A DNA stretch of 64,000 nucleotides from Actinernus sp. WN-2022 (GCA_030867875.1 JAOWCC010000064.1:35796802-35860801), one strand, 5' to 3'; numbered from the stretch's first letter, positions 53,701 to 63,744 are shown. Notes: generated by a model not told the origin, from the sequence alone. Translations and numbers: made by a program.

Positions 53701-53776
53701 TCGATATGCAGTATAGTAATCATATCTCTAATAGGTTATCAAGTTTGGATTCTTAGGTGTCTAGTGACAACTTGGA
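53701..53776 (-). promoter_or_regulatory. promoter-like module C (F-box gene)
   Basis: On the minus strand it reads GTCACTAGACACCTAAGAATCC, then AACTTGATAACCTATTAGAG and ATATGATTACTATACTGC. It is close to module A of the terminal repeats, including the CCAA.TTGTCACTAGACA flank. It ends about 12 bases before the ATG at 53689. Confidence 0.75.
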
Positions 53777-53780
53777 TACG

Positions 53781-53844
53781 AAAAAAAAGAAAAAAAAGAA
53801 TGAAGAGGGTCACGCAACGACTTTCTTCATTCTTTTTTTTTTTT
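53781..53844 (-). terminator. A/T-flanked stem-loop after the terminal gene
   Basis: The stem is AGAATGAAGA (53797-53806) with TCTTCATTCT (53824-53833). The 17-base loop differs from the copy at 52311-52327 by one base. A-rich and T-rich tracts flank it. It follows the stop at 53857 by about 13-24 bases in the direction of transcription. Confidence 0.7.
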
Positions 53845-53856
53845 CATTACCTACGT

Positions 53857-54813
53857 TCACTCATCTTCTGCGGCTGCGTCCACACTGGCACTATGCTTAG
53901 TATTGGCGGCATAAACGTCTTGTTGATCGTATCTATTCTTCTTTGATGGTTGTCGTACTATGTCGATCTCAATATCTAGTGGGTATGAAAGTCCCATACT
54001 ACTTGAGCAAATACTTGAGGCGTTGCAAATACCATCGTGAATAGAACCTGGTAGGATGAGTTTGCTTATGTTGTCGATGTTAAGACCACTAGAGTTCTCG
54101 TCGACGAGAGGTTCGTACTTAGTGTTGTCCCCATCGGAGTACGACTTACTTTTGTCAAAGAATTGACCATTAGGTGTTCCAGTCTTGTATTCACATTTCA
54201 TTCTCATTCTCATCATAGGGTTGGGCAATCGACATCCAGCATTGGTAGTGGAGTTCGTGGAAATGAACATTTGGATCATCGGAGTTATCTTATTATTGGG
54301 GACGATAATGGTGTCGTCCTTTCCAGGTGGACTGCGTTTACGTGGATTGCGCATGCAGATCTTTTTGTCCTCGATAAGTTTACTTACTTCGCAATCAAAA
54401 GCCCAATCTAGGTGTTCGACTAGTTTGAAAGTAGGACTTAGCTTGTCGTCGGAAGGAAGGTCCAATTCTCCATTGTCACTTTTCTTAATCGTGATTCCAT
54501 CGGCCTCCGTACGTACAAAGTCGTTCCACTTCTGAAATTGTAGGCAAGGATGTCGATCACGTTTTTTACCTATGTCTTCTTCGTTGTGTGGTGCTATTCG
54601 TCCCACGTGCTTTTCCCCTTCGAACCGAAAGACCGCCGGATGAGGTCCATTGCCAATGTCGAAGAATACGGAAACGTACTTGCATCCGTTCGGTCCGTTT
54701 CTAGGATGGGTCCAGTCGAACGATATGACGGATCCATGGGATTGCCCATCTTCTTTGGCCTTTTCGAATGCTTCGACCACATCGCCTACGTTGAAAAGCT
54801 TTGAACTCGCCAT
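53857..54813 (-). CDS. unknown protein at the right end (318 aa)
   Basis: Starts inside the terminal repeat (ATGGCGAG), so it shares promoter and start context exactly with the polymerase gene at the other end. The N-terminal part has a mixed alpha/beta look, with SFDWTHPRNGPNGCKYVSVF followed by FDIGNGPHPAVFRFEGE and HVGRIAP. The middle has DRHPCLQFQKWNDFVRTEAD. The C-terminal third is polar and acidic. I do not recognise a family. Twin regulation with the polymerase suggests a replication role such as a single-strand DNA-binding protein. That is a guess from position and from the acidic tail. Confidence 0.7.
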   Translation of the reverse strand: MASSKLFNVGDVVEAFEKAKEDGQSHGSVISFDWTHPRNGPNGCKYVSVFFDIGNGPHPAVFRFEGEKHVGRIAPHNEEDIGKKRDRHPCLQFQKWNDFVRTEADGITIKKSDNGELDLPSDDKLSPTFKLVEHLDWAFDCEVSKLIEDKKICMRNPRKRSPPGKDDTIIVPNNKITPMIQMFISTNSTTNAGCRLPNPMMRMRMKCEYKTGTPNGQFFDKSKSYSDGDNTKYEPLVDENSSGLNIDNISKLILPGSIHDGICNASSICSSSMGLSYPLDIEIDIVRQPSKKNRYDQQDVYAANTKHSASVDAAAEDE

Positions 54814-55132
54814 TCTCTCTTCGATATAACTATACGTTAGGATAGCTCTAACAGATACTCGAATTTGGATTTTTAGGTGTAAGGATGTTGCGGGGCGATA
54901 TAACTATATGCTAATCATATCTCTAATAGGGTTATCAAGTTTGGATTTTTATGTGTAAGAATGTCTAGTGACAATTTGGATGACCCTTAGTACCCCCTAG
55001 TAGTATAGGCGGGATTAAAATTATACAACTTTTTGTTGTGCAAGAAAACTCAAAAAGTGGATTTCCGAATTCACTTTTTGAGTTTTCTTGTGCAAGAAAA
55101 AGTGGTATAATTTTAATCCCGCCTATACTACT
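54806..55132 (-). repeat. right terminal inverted repeat (327 bp)
   Basis: Inverse of 37406-37732, read as identical. It includes modules A' (54896-54964) and B' (54822-54888) and the first codons of the terminal gene. Confidence 0.93.
54999..55132. repeat. right terminal 134-bp palindrome
   Basis: Same imperfect palindrome as 37406-37539 in inverse orientation. The mismatched positions are in the mirror arrangement expected for a terminal inverted repeat. Confidence 0.92.
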
Positions 55133-55137
55133 TTTTC
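55133..55137. repeat. candidate right target-site duplication
   Basis: TTTTC, equal to 37401-37405. Confidence 0.6.
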
Positions 55138-55261
55138 CATTAGCCTCATTATCTAAGGTGCAGACAATTTCAAGCCCTTCTTACGAAAAACCTTCCAACC
55201 TTTACCTACAATATCGGGCCGTGTTCAACGAACAATAACATACAAAGGAGCTACTGAAATG

Positions 55262-55405
55262 TAAATAGTGGTTGCACATGACGTCACGGCGGCCATGTTG
55301 GTGTACCGTTAACAATAGATTCTTTGTTAGCTTCTTTTGTTAGGTGCACCAACATGGCCGCCATGCCCTTTGTCATTTGAATCCATGGGGATTGACTGCA
55401 ACCAT
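55262..55405. mobile_element. foldback MITE
   Basis: GGCGGCCATGTTGGTG at 55289-55304 is inverted at 55346-55361. The outer parts (TGGTTGCA, TGACGTCA) pair more loosely with TGCAACCA near 55404. It interrupts LINE sequence on the right. Confidence 0.7.
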
Positions 55406-56080
55406 CTATTCAAGGCACGCGGCAGAAGGTCTACAAAAATGTTTACACAAATTACAAGATTACTGTACAGACAACAGTATGCAAGTCAACACAGATAAAA
55501 CGAAGTCTGTCGTTTTTAACAAGTCTGGGAAAAAGTTGAGCAGATTTATATTTGAAATTAATGGACAAAATAGATACCTGGGTCTAACTTTTAGTGCCTG
55601 TGGTTCGTTTACTGTAGCCAAACAAGAACTGAAAAAAACTGCTATGAAAGCTCTATACAAGATAAGAAAAGAAATGGGGGCAAGTTTTAGATTTAACGTT
55701 GAAATCTTCCTAAAACTATTTGACTCACTAATAAAACCCATTCTTCTTTACGGAAGCGACGTCTGGGGAATTGATAAAATTCTACCAGACAGTCGTAACC
55801 CGATAGAACTAGTGCAAAGTAAGTTTTGTAAACAGCTGTTAGGAGTTAGTAGGAGCGCCTCAAACTTAGCATGTAGATGCGAGCTTGGGAAGTTTAGCTT
55901 AAAATCCGATTTCCAAACTAATAGCATAAAATTCTGGGTAAGGCTTCTCGCTCTTGACAATAACTCGCTGCTCTCAAAAGCTTATAATGATAATGATACT
56001 TGGACACAAAAAATATGTAATATTTTATATAAGTACGGTTTTGGTGAAACTGATTTGGTTGCTCGGCAACTCAAATCCTG
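55375..56080 (+). pseudogene. LINE copy A relative, reverse transcriptase fragment
   Basis: Begins after the catalytic motif with LQDYCTDNSMQVNTDKTKSV and runs through RYLGLTFSACGSFTVAKQEL and LLYGSDVWGIDK. It matches the 1000-1590 part of LINE copy A residue by residue in many places. The 5' half with the catalytic site is missing, and the frame ends near 56080. It lies about 240 bp right of the virus-like element. Confidence 0.85.
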
Positions 56081-56545
56081 AACTCAAGATATTGAAAGAC
56101 AAGAATGCCTCTCTAGCTTGTTTAACGACAATAGAAATAACTCTAATCAGCAAAACAAACTAAGAACCTTCCGTACCTTCAAAACAGAGGTGCCCTTTTC
56201 GTACCATTGAAAAAGAAGGTGAAAAACATTTTCTCACCAATTGTGGATTTTACACTGACCTAAAAAGACAATTGATTAAAGATCTGAGAGAACATAACAA
56301 CCTCCAATTTCAACACTTAACTGCTGACAAACAATTTAGGCTACTTATAAATCCACCAAGAAAATTAATGAAAACTATTTCGAAATATATTTATGATTGC
56401 TTCCAAAAGAGAAAAAAGGCACTGCCTTAGATAGCTAGCTTTCCGTTTTTTATCCAGTCTATTATTATTATTGGACTCCCACTTATGTAAAAGTCTTTTT
56501 ACAAAGTGCCAATAAACAACCGCTGTCTGTCTGTCTGTCAGTTAC
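56081..56545 (+). pseudogene. LINE copy A relative, C-terminal remnant and 3' tail
   Basis: Broken frames resemble 4060-4491: RTFKTE near 56175, FRLLINPPRKLM near 56335 and a final KYIYDCF. The 3' end carries (CTGT)n at about 56521-56540, comparable with the simple-repeat tail of copy A. Confidence 0.65.
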
Positions 56546-56887
56546 ATGCATGTAGTTCCGTCTGAGAGTACTCTCAGCTTAGCCAGCGCGCTAGTCACGA
56601 ACTGCGACAATAATTATTTCAACCGCGGAGATTATTGCCGGATGATGCTCAAATATATACGACATTTAAAAGCTGTTTAGTGCCGGAACAAAATTGTTTA
56701 GTTACTGCGTCCAAAACCCTTAGATGTACATTAACAGTACGTAGCCATTGTCGCATCGGTCTCTGTGCCGGTCAGTCCCACAGTGCATCCAATATCTTTA
56801 CATGTCTGGATACATCATAATTTTTGCAATTCGCTGTTTGAGAGCATTTCGATTTCCGAACTAAAGAAATAACAAACTAGTAGTTAC
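56546..56887. other. amine oxidase intron 1, exon 1 side
   Basis: Bases 56560-56740 resemble 36830-37010 in inverse (CTAGTCACGAACTG, AACAATTATT, TGTACATTAACAGTACGTAG), so these short segments flank the virus-like region as old inverted fragments. No gene is supported. Confidence 0.5.
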
Positions 56888-58277
56888 CTGTGTTAAGTTC
56901 AAAAACGCAGACAGCGTTCTTCATGGTCAGCGTTCTTCCTGTCCCAATAAAGTGGGTCAAACTGAAGAAAGTAGCAGTGTTTGGGCAGTCTATGCCACGC
57001 ACCATCTCATAACTACTCAATCCCATCCTCCAGTTAGAATCAAGGAAATTCATGCTGGTCTGTGCCGGGTAGTATCCGCTATATGTAGCTGCAGCCTCTT
57101 GCAGGCTAAGCTCGTATACGATCCTTTCGCCGTTAAATCTGATGTCGTATGCCTCCATACCGTGTGATGAATCAACTCGGAACTCAAACTCCCATCCCAT
57201 GTACTCAACTCTTCTTTCGTCCACAGCGTAGCGCTTGCCGTCAGGTTCATAATGTTCGGGACCACGCTTGGGTTTCGCGGGATGCGGGTTTCCCCTCCGT
57301 TTGTAGGTCGTAAATATTCTGCTCTCGTTTTTCGGTGCAGGAATAAAAATTGTTGTCAGCGTCTTATTGTTGTATGCGTCCATCAATGTTTCAACTGTGT
57401 CGAATGTTTGGTTATTGTAGACCACTTGTTCTACCTTCCACTTGGAGACATCGGAACCCTCGTGTTGAATGTATAACTCAAAATTGATTGGGTGTTCGTA
57501 TTTTCCCTCCAAGTCCCTGATAAACCAGAACCAATTCTTTCTTTCTTGGCTGGAAAAACCCATGGGCGCTGCGTAAATAAGTTCAAGGCATTTATTTGTC
57601 ACAGTGCAGTTATCAAATGAATATCCATCATAGCTTTCAACAAGGAGTCGATGCGCCTTTCTAATGACCTTGCGTACTAACTTGTCAAGCGCAGCCAACT
57701 CGACCGTGTCATCAAAGCATCGACTGTTGAATGGAATAGGATATCTCTGACCTGGGACTCTCGTCTCTTTGTGCTTGGTGGGAGATTGAGCTGGGCTAAC
57801 AATGAATTCTCGAACGTCAGGAACAGCTTTAGCTCCGTTAAATACGGATACCAAAGCTTGTCTTTTGGGCTTAGGTTCCCCTGCATTGTCCAGATATCGT
57901 AGAGCGTCGTTCTTACTCGGCAAGTAAAGTTTAATGAAATAGATGTAATTACTCTCGACCCTAGCCTTCTCGTACGGTGTCAAATTCAAGGATGCCTGGC
58001 TCAGCATGTAGTCACGAACGGCAATGAGCTCGGTTTTAGTCAGATCTTCGAAAATCCCCGATGACTTTCTGGATGTTTTCATCATAGAATTCTGGCTGCC
58101 GCAGATTTTCGTCTTCGGACCGTTATCAGTCGCATCAGATTGTTGTTTGGAATGGTCTTCTGAGTTGAGTTTGGTGGCGAGAACGATTACTGTTATAAGT
58201 AAAGCGATAGACAGCACAAGCAGAACCGCGGTCAGAACTTTCCAAATCATGGTATTGTTCTTAAACAGGCCTGCCAT
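56888..58277 (-). CDS. copper amine oxidase copy 2, exon 1
   Basis: Encodes the N-terminal 463 residues. The start is MAGLFKNN at 58277; the longer frame would need a TTG start. A short cytoplasmic end precedes one membrane helix (about residues 12-36, VLTAVLLVLSIALLITVIVLA), so it is a type II membrane protein with the catalytic part outside the cell, like vertebrate VAP-1. The N2/N3 domains follow. YYPAQTSMNFLDSNWRMG contains the Asp expected as catalytic base, and CPNTATFFSLTHF follows. The exon ends at ACAG|GTAACT, in phase with exon 2 at 33480. The full protein would be about 793 residues, normal for the family. Confidence 0.92.
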
Positions 58278-59850
58278 TATGATGGACTCAGTCACAATTG
58301 GAGCCAACTAACTGCAGGTCAGTGAAGTACGGGTGTTGCTATATCACGGGCGAGGATCGAGGAAGAGCCAGAACATATATGAGTGGTCAGCGGTATATAG
58401 AGTGAATACCACAGCACCCGATATATAATTTTAAAAGTTAGTCGGCGAGTAAGGGATGGACCATTATATTTTTGAGGGTGGGGGTATACGTAGCATTGGA
58501 AGAGAAAACAAATATGCACGATAAACCATAGAAAAAAAAAACAGTGGCCGGTCAGTTTTTCCAGAGCTTTGAAATAGTCATAAAAAAAAATTCCAGAAAA
58601 AATTAACACCCCCTCCCCTCCTCAAAAATATAATTGTCGATCTCTAAGTACTGAATACAAACTGAGATAAATGTATAAATATTGGTTCAGTTATAAATCT
58701 ATCCACCGGTTTTTTTTGAAAAGTTTACTATATTGATGATATATATAGTTCTGCGCAAGATGTCTCTGCGAAGGATTAGTTGTCAATGATCGCGAATTGA
58801 ACGCCAGAGAGTAGCCTCAGTTATCTTCGGCTCTTCAGTTATCTGGCTGATATCCATGGATAGTCATGGGTAAAGTGTATTATGAAGTGATAATAATAAC
58901 GTGTCTTTCAAGGAAAACCCATAAATATATAGCTATCTCTTTTTATTACTTAACTAAATACTATGGAAGCTTTATCTATTCAAGATCACTCAGTACCTGA
59001 CGATTTACTATTTTCTTAAATTTCGTATTTTTCTGAGGAGGAATGCCATGGTGAGTTTGCAACGGTGACGCCCGCGATGAAGACTACGGGAGCGGCCACT
59101 GATTCTTTCATGCCAGAATTTGCAAACGACCCTTGCGGGCTATATTTCGTTTTCCCGTAACTTCGACTGGTCCTCCTGCGCTTGCCAGACGTCTAACAGT
59201 ACAACTAACTGTAACTGCAGTAAGCTCCAGTATGGTAGCCAGCTTACGTCGACAACTTTCCTTTTCAGTATTAGACAGCCAGTTTAGACTGAAACAACTG
59301 TTACAACGACGAAGTTATTCCTATACTACTGAGAACAGACCTACCAAGTCTCGCTGCTTGGGCGTGAGACACACCTCGGCGTCTAGAGTTTAGCTTAACC
59401 TAAGCCCTAATTAACCTAACTAACTGCCAGTGCTCAAAAGTGCTCGCAAAATGCAGAAAATGCCATTTCAGAGACCCAATAATTCGATATTGTTTCTGGC
59501 TTCGCCCTTGGCTAACCACTACGCTGTCAGAGTGAATCCCCCAGTAAAAAATCTTAAAGTCTCACGCTTAATCCACCTTGGCATCTATGACAGAATGAAG
59601 CATGTGTAAGTGATTACAAACCAGTAGTTCACTGGGGGAAAAAAGGGGGTCATACAATATAAATGTACATGTTACCTAGAAATAGCAGGCTAATCAAGCT
59701 AAATAACATTGAAAAGTTAAGTTTAAATAATATCACGGAACAAACAGTTAAAAAACAATCTCAACTGAGTTTACTGATTAAGTGCTTTGCAGTTGAAATG
59801 CAGCTACACTATGTGTCACTACAAAAATTAACAATAAAAATCCCGCAATA
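58278..59850. other. amine oxidase 5' flank and non-coding stretch
   Basis: Bases 58325-58415 (GGGTGTTGCTATATCACGGG, AGGATCGAGGAAGAGCC, TGAGTGGTCAGCGGTA) recur in inverse at about 60287-60365. They probably belong to the gene's promoter region or a repeat overlapping it. The remainder, including short ORFs near 59133, is not supported as coding. Confidence 0.5.
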
Positions 59851-59854
59851 TAAT

Positions 59855-60030
59855 AGCCCACTTCCGCGGTATGCTTTACTTGACACGCACAAAGGTTTCA
59901 ATACGAGGCTCCGTGTTAAATTAAATTTATTCTTTTCACAGAGAAAGTAATAAATTTAATTTAGCACGGAGCCTCTCACTGAAACCATTCTGCGTGACAG
60001 GAAAGTATATCGCCGAAGTGGGCTATTGAA
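59855..60030. mobile_element. foldback MITE, family M1
   Basis: AATAGCCCACTTCCGCGGTA is inverted at 60005-60025. The arms hold GGTTTCAATACGAGGCTCCG and TTACTTGACACGCA. It has the same plan and similar arms as 11655-11844. Confidence 0.8.
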
Positions 60031-60286
60031 GAACGACTATTGTGTAATTTATTATTTTCTTGTTACTAAGTGGCACTGGAATGTTTCTCTATTAACTGAC
60101 ACCATGGTATAATATATCTTGCCTCTTAAACAAGTCACAATCCGATTAACTGCACTGTTTCCATCAAAATATCCCACACCGTATTGATTCTGAATGGAAA
60201 ATTGCTGTAAATTGAGTAAAGCCTCTGCCATCATGAATGATTTCATTCAAACTCTAAGGGTGGGCTTGCTGTGGTATTCACCCTTT

Positions 60287-60365
60287 GTACCGCTGACCAC
60301 TCGTATTTCTTGTTCCGGCTCTTCCTCGATCCTCGCCCGTGATATGATATAGCAACACCCGCGAA
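60287..60365. repeat. inverse copy of the amine oxidase upstream region
   Basis: Matches 58325-58415 in opposite orientation with few changes. No amine oxidase exon follows it on the plus strand within the window. Confidence 0.7.
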
Positions 60366-60482
60366 GTACAAGCTCGAGCGCCTCCGCAGGCATCTCTAAT
60401 TTCCGAAGAAATCAGATTGTGGGTTCCCTGTGGCAGGTGAAGATTGGAGCCAGGCCTCTTTTTTAAGAGGACGAGTTGGAGG

Positions 60483-61042
60483 GTAGGCATTTATAGATTG
60501 TCTCGAGCAACTTTTTGAAGTTTACGCAACTGTAAGCATTTTTTTGGAGTTTTGAGCAACTTTTGAGCAATTTGTTAAAAAAATGGAGCCACAAATAAAA
60601 TTTTAGAGTTTTAAAATACAAGATCTGTGTAAATACGGCAGAAAACACCCTGAACAATCCTTACAAAAAGAAAGCAGTTTATTATGTGCCCTCGATTACC
60701 TCCATGTGGTCAGCGGCTGTTCGCAAACTGTACACGCTCTTTATGGTCAGCGGTTCGAAATTTTGAGGTACAATAATGCCAAAAGGCAGTAATAATTGAA
60801 CAATACACAAGCACCTCGGTTAAATGTACTCATTGGCAAGTTAAACGTTGTACATAGTGTAAAAAAACTTTACAAAGTGTTGTTTAAAGCTTTTACTTCA
60901 ATAAAGCGGTTTATATTGTAAAGCAACTTCTTGAATTATTAAAGCAACTTTTCTCCTTTTTGGGCAACTTTTTGAGCAACTTTTAACCCTTTTTTTTGAG
61001 CAACTTTTTCGAAATTTTTGAGCACAATCTATAAATGCCTAG
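60483..61042. mobile_element. 560-bp foldback element
   Basis: The ends are TAGGCATTTATAGATTGT and its inverse, continuing as GAGCAACTTTTTGAA in both arms. TGGAGGG occurs on both sides (60476-60482 and 61043-61049), a likely 7-8-bp target duplication. It is AT-rich and non-coding. Confidence 0.75.
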
Positions 61043-61552
61043 TGGAGGGAGAGGTCGAGGGGTAAAATTTCAACAGAATTGATTTCGCTGAAATTGCATA
61101 CAGAACCCAATGAAGAACAGATAAAGACTTCAGGTAAGTTTGCATTGATTTTATTTCAGTATTTCTGGCCTAACGGATACAACCAAATACTCGTTAAAAA
61201 TCTCATACAAACCGGCCTTATAATTTGAAACTCAAACAGAGCTTGGGTTTCCTGTGGTTGATTGAGAGCTCCTGCTCTTAAAGGAACAGTGCCACGGTAA
61301 TGCGCACTCGTAACACGTGATTGCTGAAAAAGCCAAAGACAATGGAAAATCACGCTGTTAAAAATTGAATTTAGGCTAGATTGCAGAATACCCCACCACT
61401 TCGAAAGATCACTTGAAAAGCCCATACAAATTGTGCAGAATTATCCATTTAGACTCGTTCTATGAATGATTTGGAGTTGAAAATGGGTAAGATTTATTTG
61501 AATTTCAGGGTTAGGTTTTTAGTGGGTTTGTATGAGAATTTGAGAAAATACA

Positions 61553-62660
61553 TTATTAATGAACCAAGTGGTGGGGTATTCTGCAATCGTTCCGTATCTG
61601 GTCTCTTTTATTGGACAAGGGAAGTTTTACATAAGGCCAATACAGCAAGAGCCTGTATATTGTGCAAAAAATTGCGGGAAAGAGATTTGCACGAAGTGCA
61701 AAATAGTAGTAAATGTCCATAGACTACGGAAACACTATGCTACATGTGGTGAAACAGGTGCGTACCATACATATGGTATTATTTATAAATAGTTAACTAT
61801 TAAACTATATAGTGTTAGTTATCTTTTACAGTGTACCCCTTTTACCAATAATACTGATTTTTGTTGTGGCTTGTGTTATGCACCTATCAATGTCAACCCC
61901 CGGGGGTCAAAACGGATCAAATCACCCTTGTATGAAATTGATTTACACAAATTCAAGAAGTATTTGGAATGATCTATAGTAAATAGGAATGAAGCGTTGA
62001 AGTATTAAATTAATTTATATTTTTAATGTGAACTGGACGGTAAACCTACCTTTTAGACGAATCCAAAATGGCCGACAAACATTTAGTACCAGTCCTTCTC
62101 TTCCAAAAGTCAAATGTCCCCAGGCTCTTGTTCAAATTCCCCACGGTGGGGACACCAAGAACGGTCAAATGCCCCTGGGGGTTGACATTGATAGGTGCAT
62201 AACACAAGCCACAACAAAAATCCGTATTGGTAAAAGGGGTGCGGAAATAATGTTGTAAAACTAACACTATATAGTTTAATAGTTAATTATTTATAAATAA
62301 TACCAGATGTATGGTACACACCTGTTTCACCACATGTAGCATAGTGTTTCCGTAGTCTATGGACATTTACTGCTATTTTGCACTTCGTGCAAATCTCTTT
62401 CCCACTATTTTTTGCACAATAGCGATGTTTCGTGTTGATAAACATTACAATTGTTGTGCTAATGTACCAACCATGATTTGTAAAGCCCGCTTTGTGTTGG
62501 GAACCAATGGATCTCTGGTTGGCACATTAATAACAATAGATGACGACACACGAAACATCGCTATATACAGGCTCTGTACTTAAGTCGAGGTCTTGCTGTA
62601 TTGGCCTTATGTAAAACTTCCCTTGTCCAATAAAAGAGACCAGATACTCCATTGTTAATC
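61553..62660. repeat. inverted pair of decayed gene fragments
   Basis: The plus strand at 61585-61755 and the minus strand at 62655-62290 both encode YLVSFIGQGKFYIRPIQQ followed by a C-x3-CGKEICTKCK zinc motif and HRLRKHYATCGETG. The spacer holds GTCAACCCC.GGGG motifs in both orientations. The right arm is interrupted by a 145-bp foldback (62421-62565). Confidence 0.7.
62421..62565. mobile_element. 145-bp foldback MITE
   Basis: TAGCGATGTTTCGTGT and its inverse ACACGAAACATCGCTA mark the ends. TA at both borders suggests a mariner-type TA duplication. It splits the zinc-motif exon of the right arm. Confidence 0.75.
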
Positions 62661-63184
62661 CTCCTGGACCAGGTAGGATGACTTTAAGTTCTCTCTTTCT
62701 TGATTCAGCATACATAAATTCAAAGCCGCCAGCTTGTGTCAGCTTCGGAAACTGTTGTACAATTACCTCTCGAACCTCGCTTTCACTTGCCTCGTTTGCT
62801 ATTGACAGCTTTTTCTCTTTTTTCCCTCGACTCTTCCGCATCTGGCGCTTCGATCTGATCTTTATCCGAGAGGCAGACAAATTTCCTTACGATTTCTTTC
62901 AATTTCGCTGGTCGACTATCACTTCTTTTCCTTTTAATTCCCGGATGTAGTCGTCGAAGATGTCCGTGAGCGTCCGCCATTGCTTCTCGACCGGTGATGA
63001 GGATAAAGACTCATCAGTTCGGACGTGAAGGTTCCACTTGAAGAAGGATGAGATTGAGGAGCAGTCTAGAACAAATGTTGGATTACGGGCCTCGTATAAA
63101 TTATTGGAGAAATGGCTCGAGCTATTGTTCAAATTAGAAGCTAATCTTGAGTATTCGCGCAGCTTCCTGTAGATCGTCAGCCAT
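62570..63184 (-). pseudogene. decayed multi-copy gene, N-terminal part
   Basis: An ATG at 63184 gives MADDLQEAARILK before a stop. Downstream minus-strand frames give a basic KRKR/KKEKK region. After these comes FEFMYAESRKRELKVILPGP, then MEYLVSFIGQGKFYI, leading into the zinc motif of 62290-62420. I recall similar MADDL... proteins as a multi-copy family in anthozoans; this was not checked. Several stops and frame changes make it inactive. Confidence 0.5.
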
Positions 63185-63217
63185 TGTTGAATCTGTTGAG
63201 ACAAATATCCTCGTTCT

Positions 63218-63642
63218 AGAATTACCAATAATCAGTAATTGGCTTTTGCTCTTCAATTATCAATAATCGCTAATTCTGGAACACAAATTAAACAATGACA
63301 TTCTTAAAACCAGTCAAGGATAAAGATGATAAACAATTGTCCAAATCCGAACGGCGGTAGACGCGCTTAGTGTAGTGGTCGTGACGCCTGCACTGCCAAG
63401 CACAACACGCAAATGATTACGAGTTCAAGCCCGAGTAGGAGCGCTCAAAAAACTCCTTCGTCTCGTCTTGTTACCTGTGAACCCTAGCTCTAGTGAGCGA
63501 GAACCCGTCGTTTACCCGCGAACTCGTCCGATGGTTAGGTTTATGGTTCGGGTTAGGTTTGTGGTTCGGGTTAGGATTTGTCGTAGTATTACCAATAATC
63601 GGTATTTCAAGCGTGTTTGCCATTTACTGATTATTGGTAATT
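63218..63642. mobile_element. 425-bp TIR element carrying a tRNA-like head
   Basis: AATTACCAATAATCAGTAA at 63219 is inverted as TTACTGATTATTGGTAATT at 63622-63641. Inside, at 63362-63440, TAGTGTAGTGGTCGTGACGC and GAGTTCAAGCCCGAG resemble polymerase III A and B boxes, so a tRNA-derived SINE may lie within it. Confidence 0.55.
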
Positions 63643-63744
63643 GTAGAGGGAGGATGCGTTGGTTGAGAAAGCACGAGGTTTTGTCTCAGCCCATTCCACC
63701 TCCGCCATACTTCATCCACTTCAGCCAGACCGCTGCATTTTAGA

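Larger units (their letters stand above)
37406..55132. mobile_element. Polinton/adintovirus-like integrated virus-like element, 17.7 kb
   Basis: Complete from terminus to terminus. The 327-bp inverted repeats read as identical, and the flanking direct repeat is TTTTC. It encodes protein-primed type DNA polymerase, integrase, packaging ATPase, major and penton-like capsid proteins and about ten further proteins, nearly without gaps. Convergent genes share stop-codon bases. Unusual cargo in the right arm is a TFIIB-like factor, an F-box/ankyrin protein and a zinc protein. No adenovirus-type maturation protease was recognised. The copy is disabled by an insertion in the polymerase gene. All other major frames are open, and the identical termini suggest a recent arrival or recent conversion. 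It lies in intron 1 of a host amine oxidase gene. Confidence 0.93.

Noticed and set aside
55250..56545. LINE fragment as part of the virus-like element
   Set aside because: It lies outside the terminal repeat and the TTTTC repeat, and matches LINE copy A at 0.3-4.6 kb.
60690..60770. Possible amine oxidase exon fragment (TLTIKSVYSLRT-like on the minus strand)
   Set aside because: The resemblance to the end of exon 1 is only a few residues, inside a foldback element; too weak to annotate.
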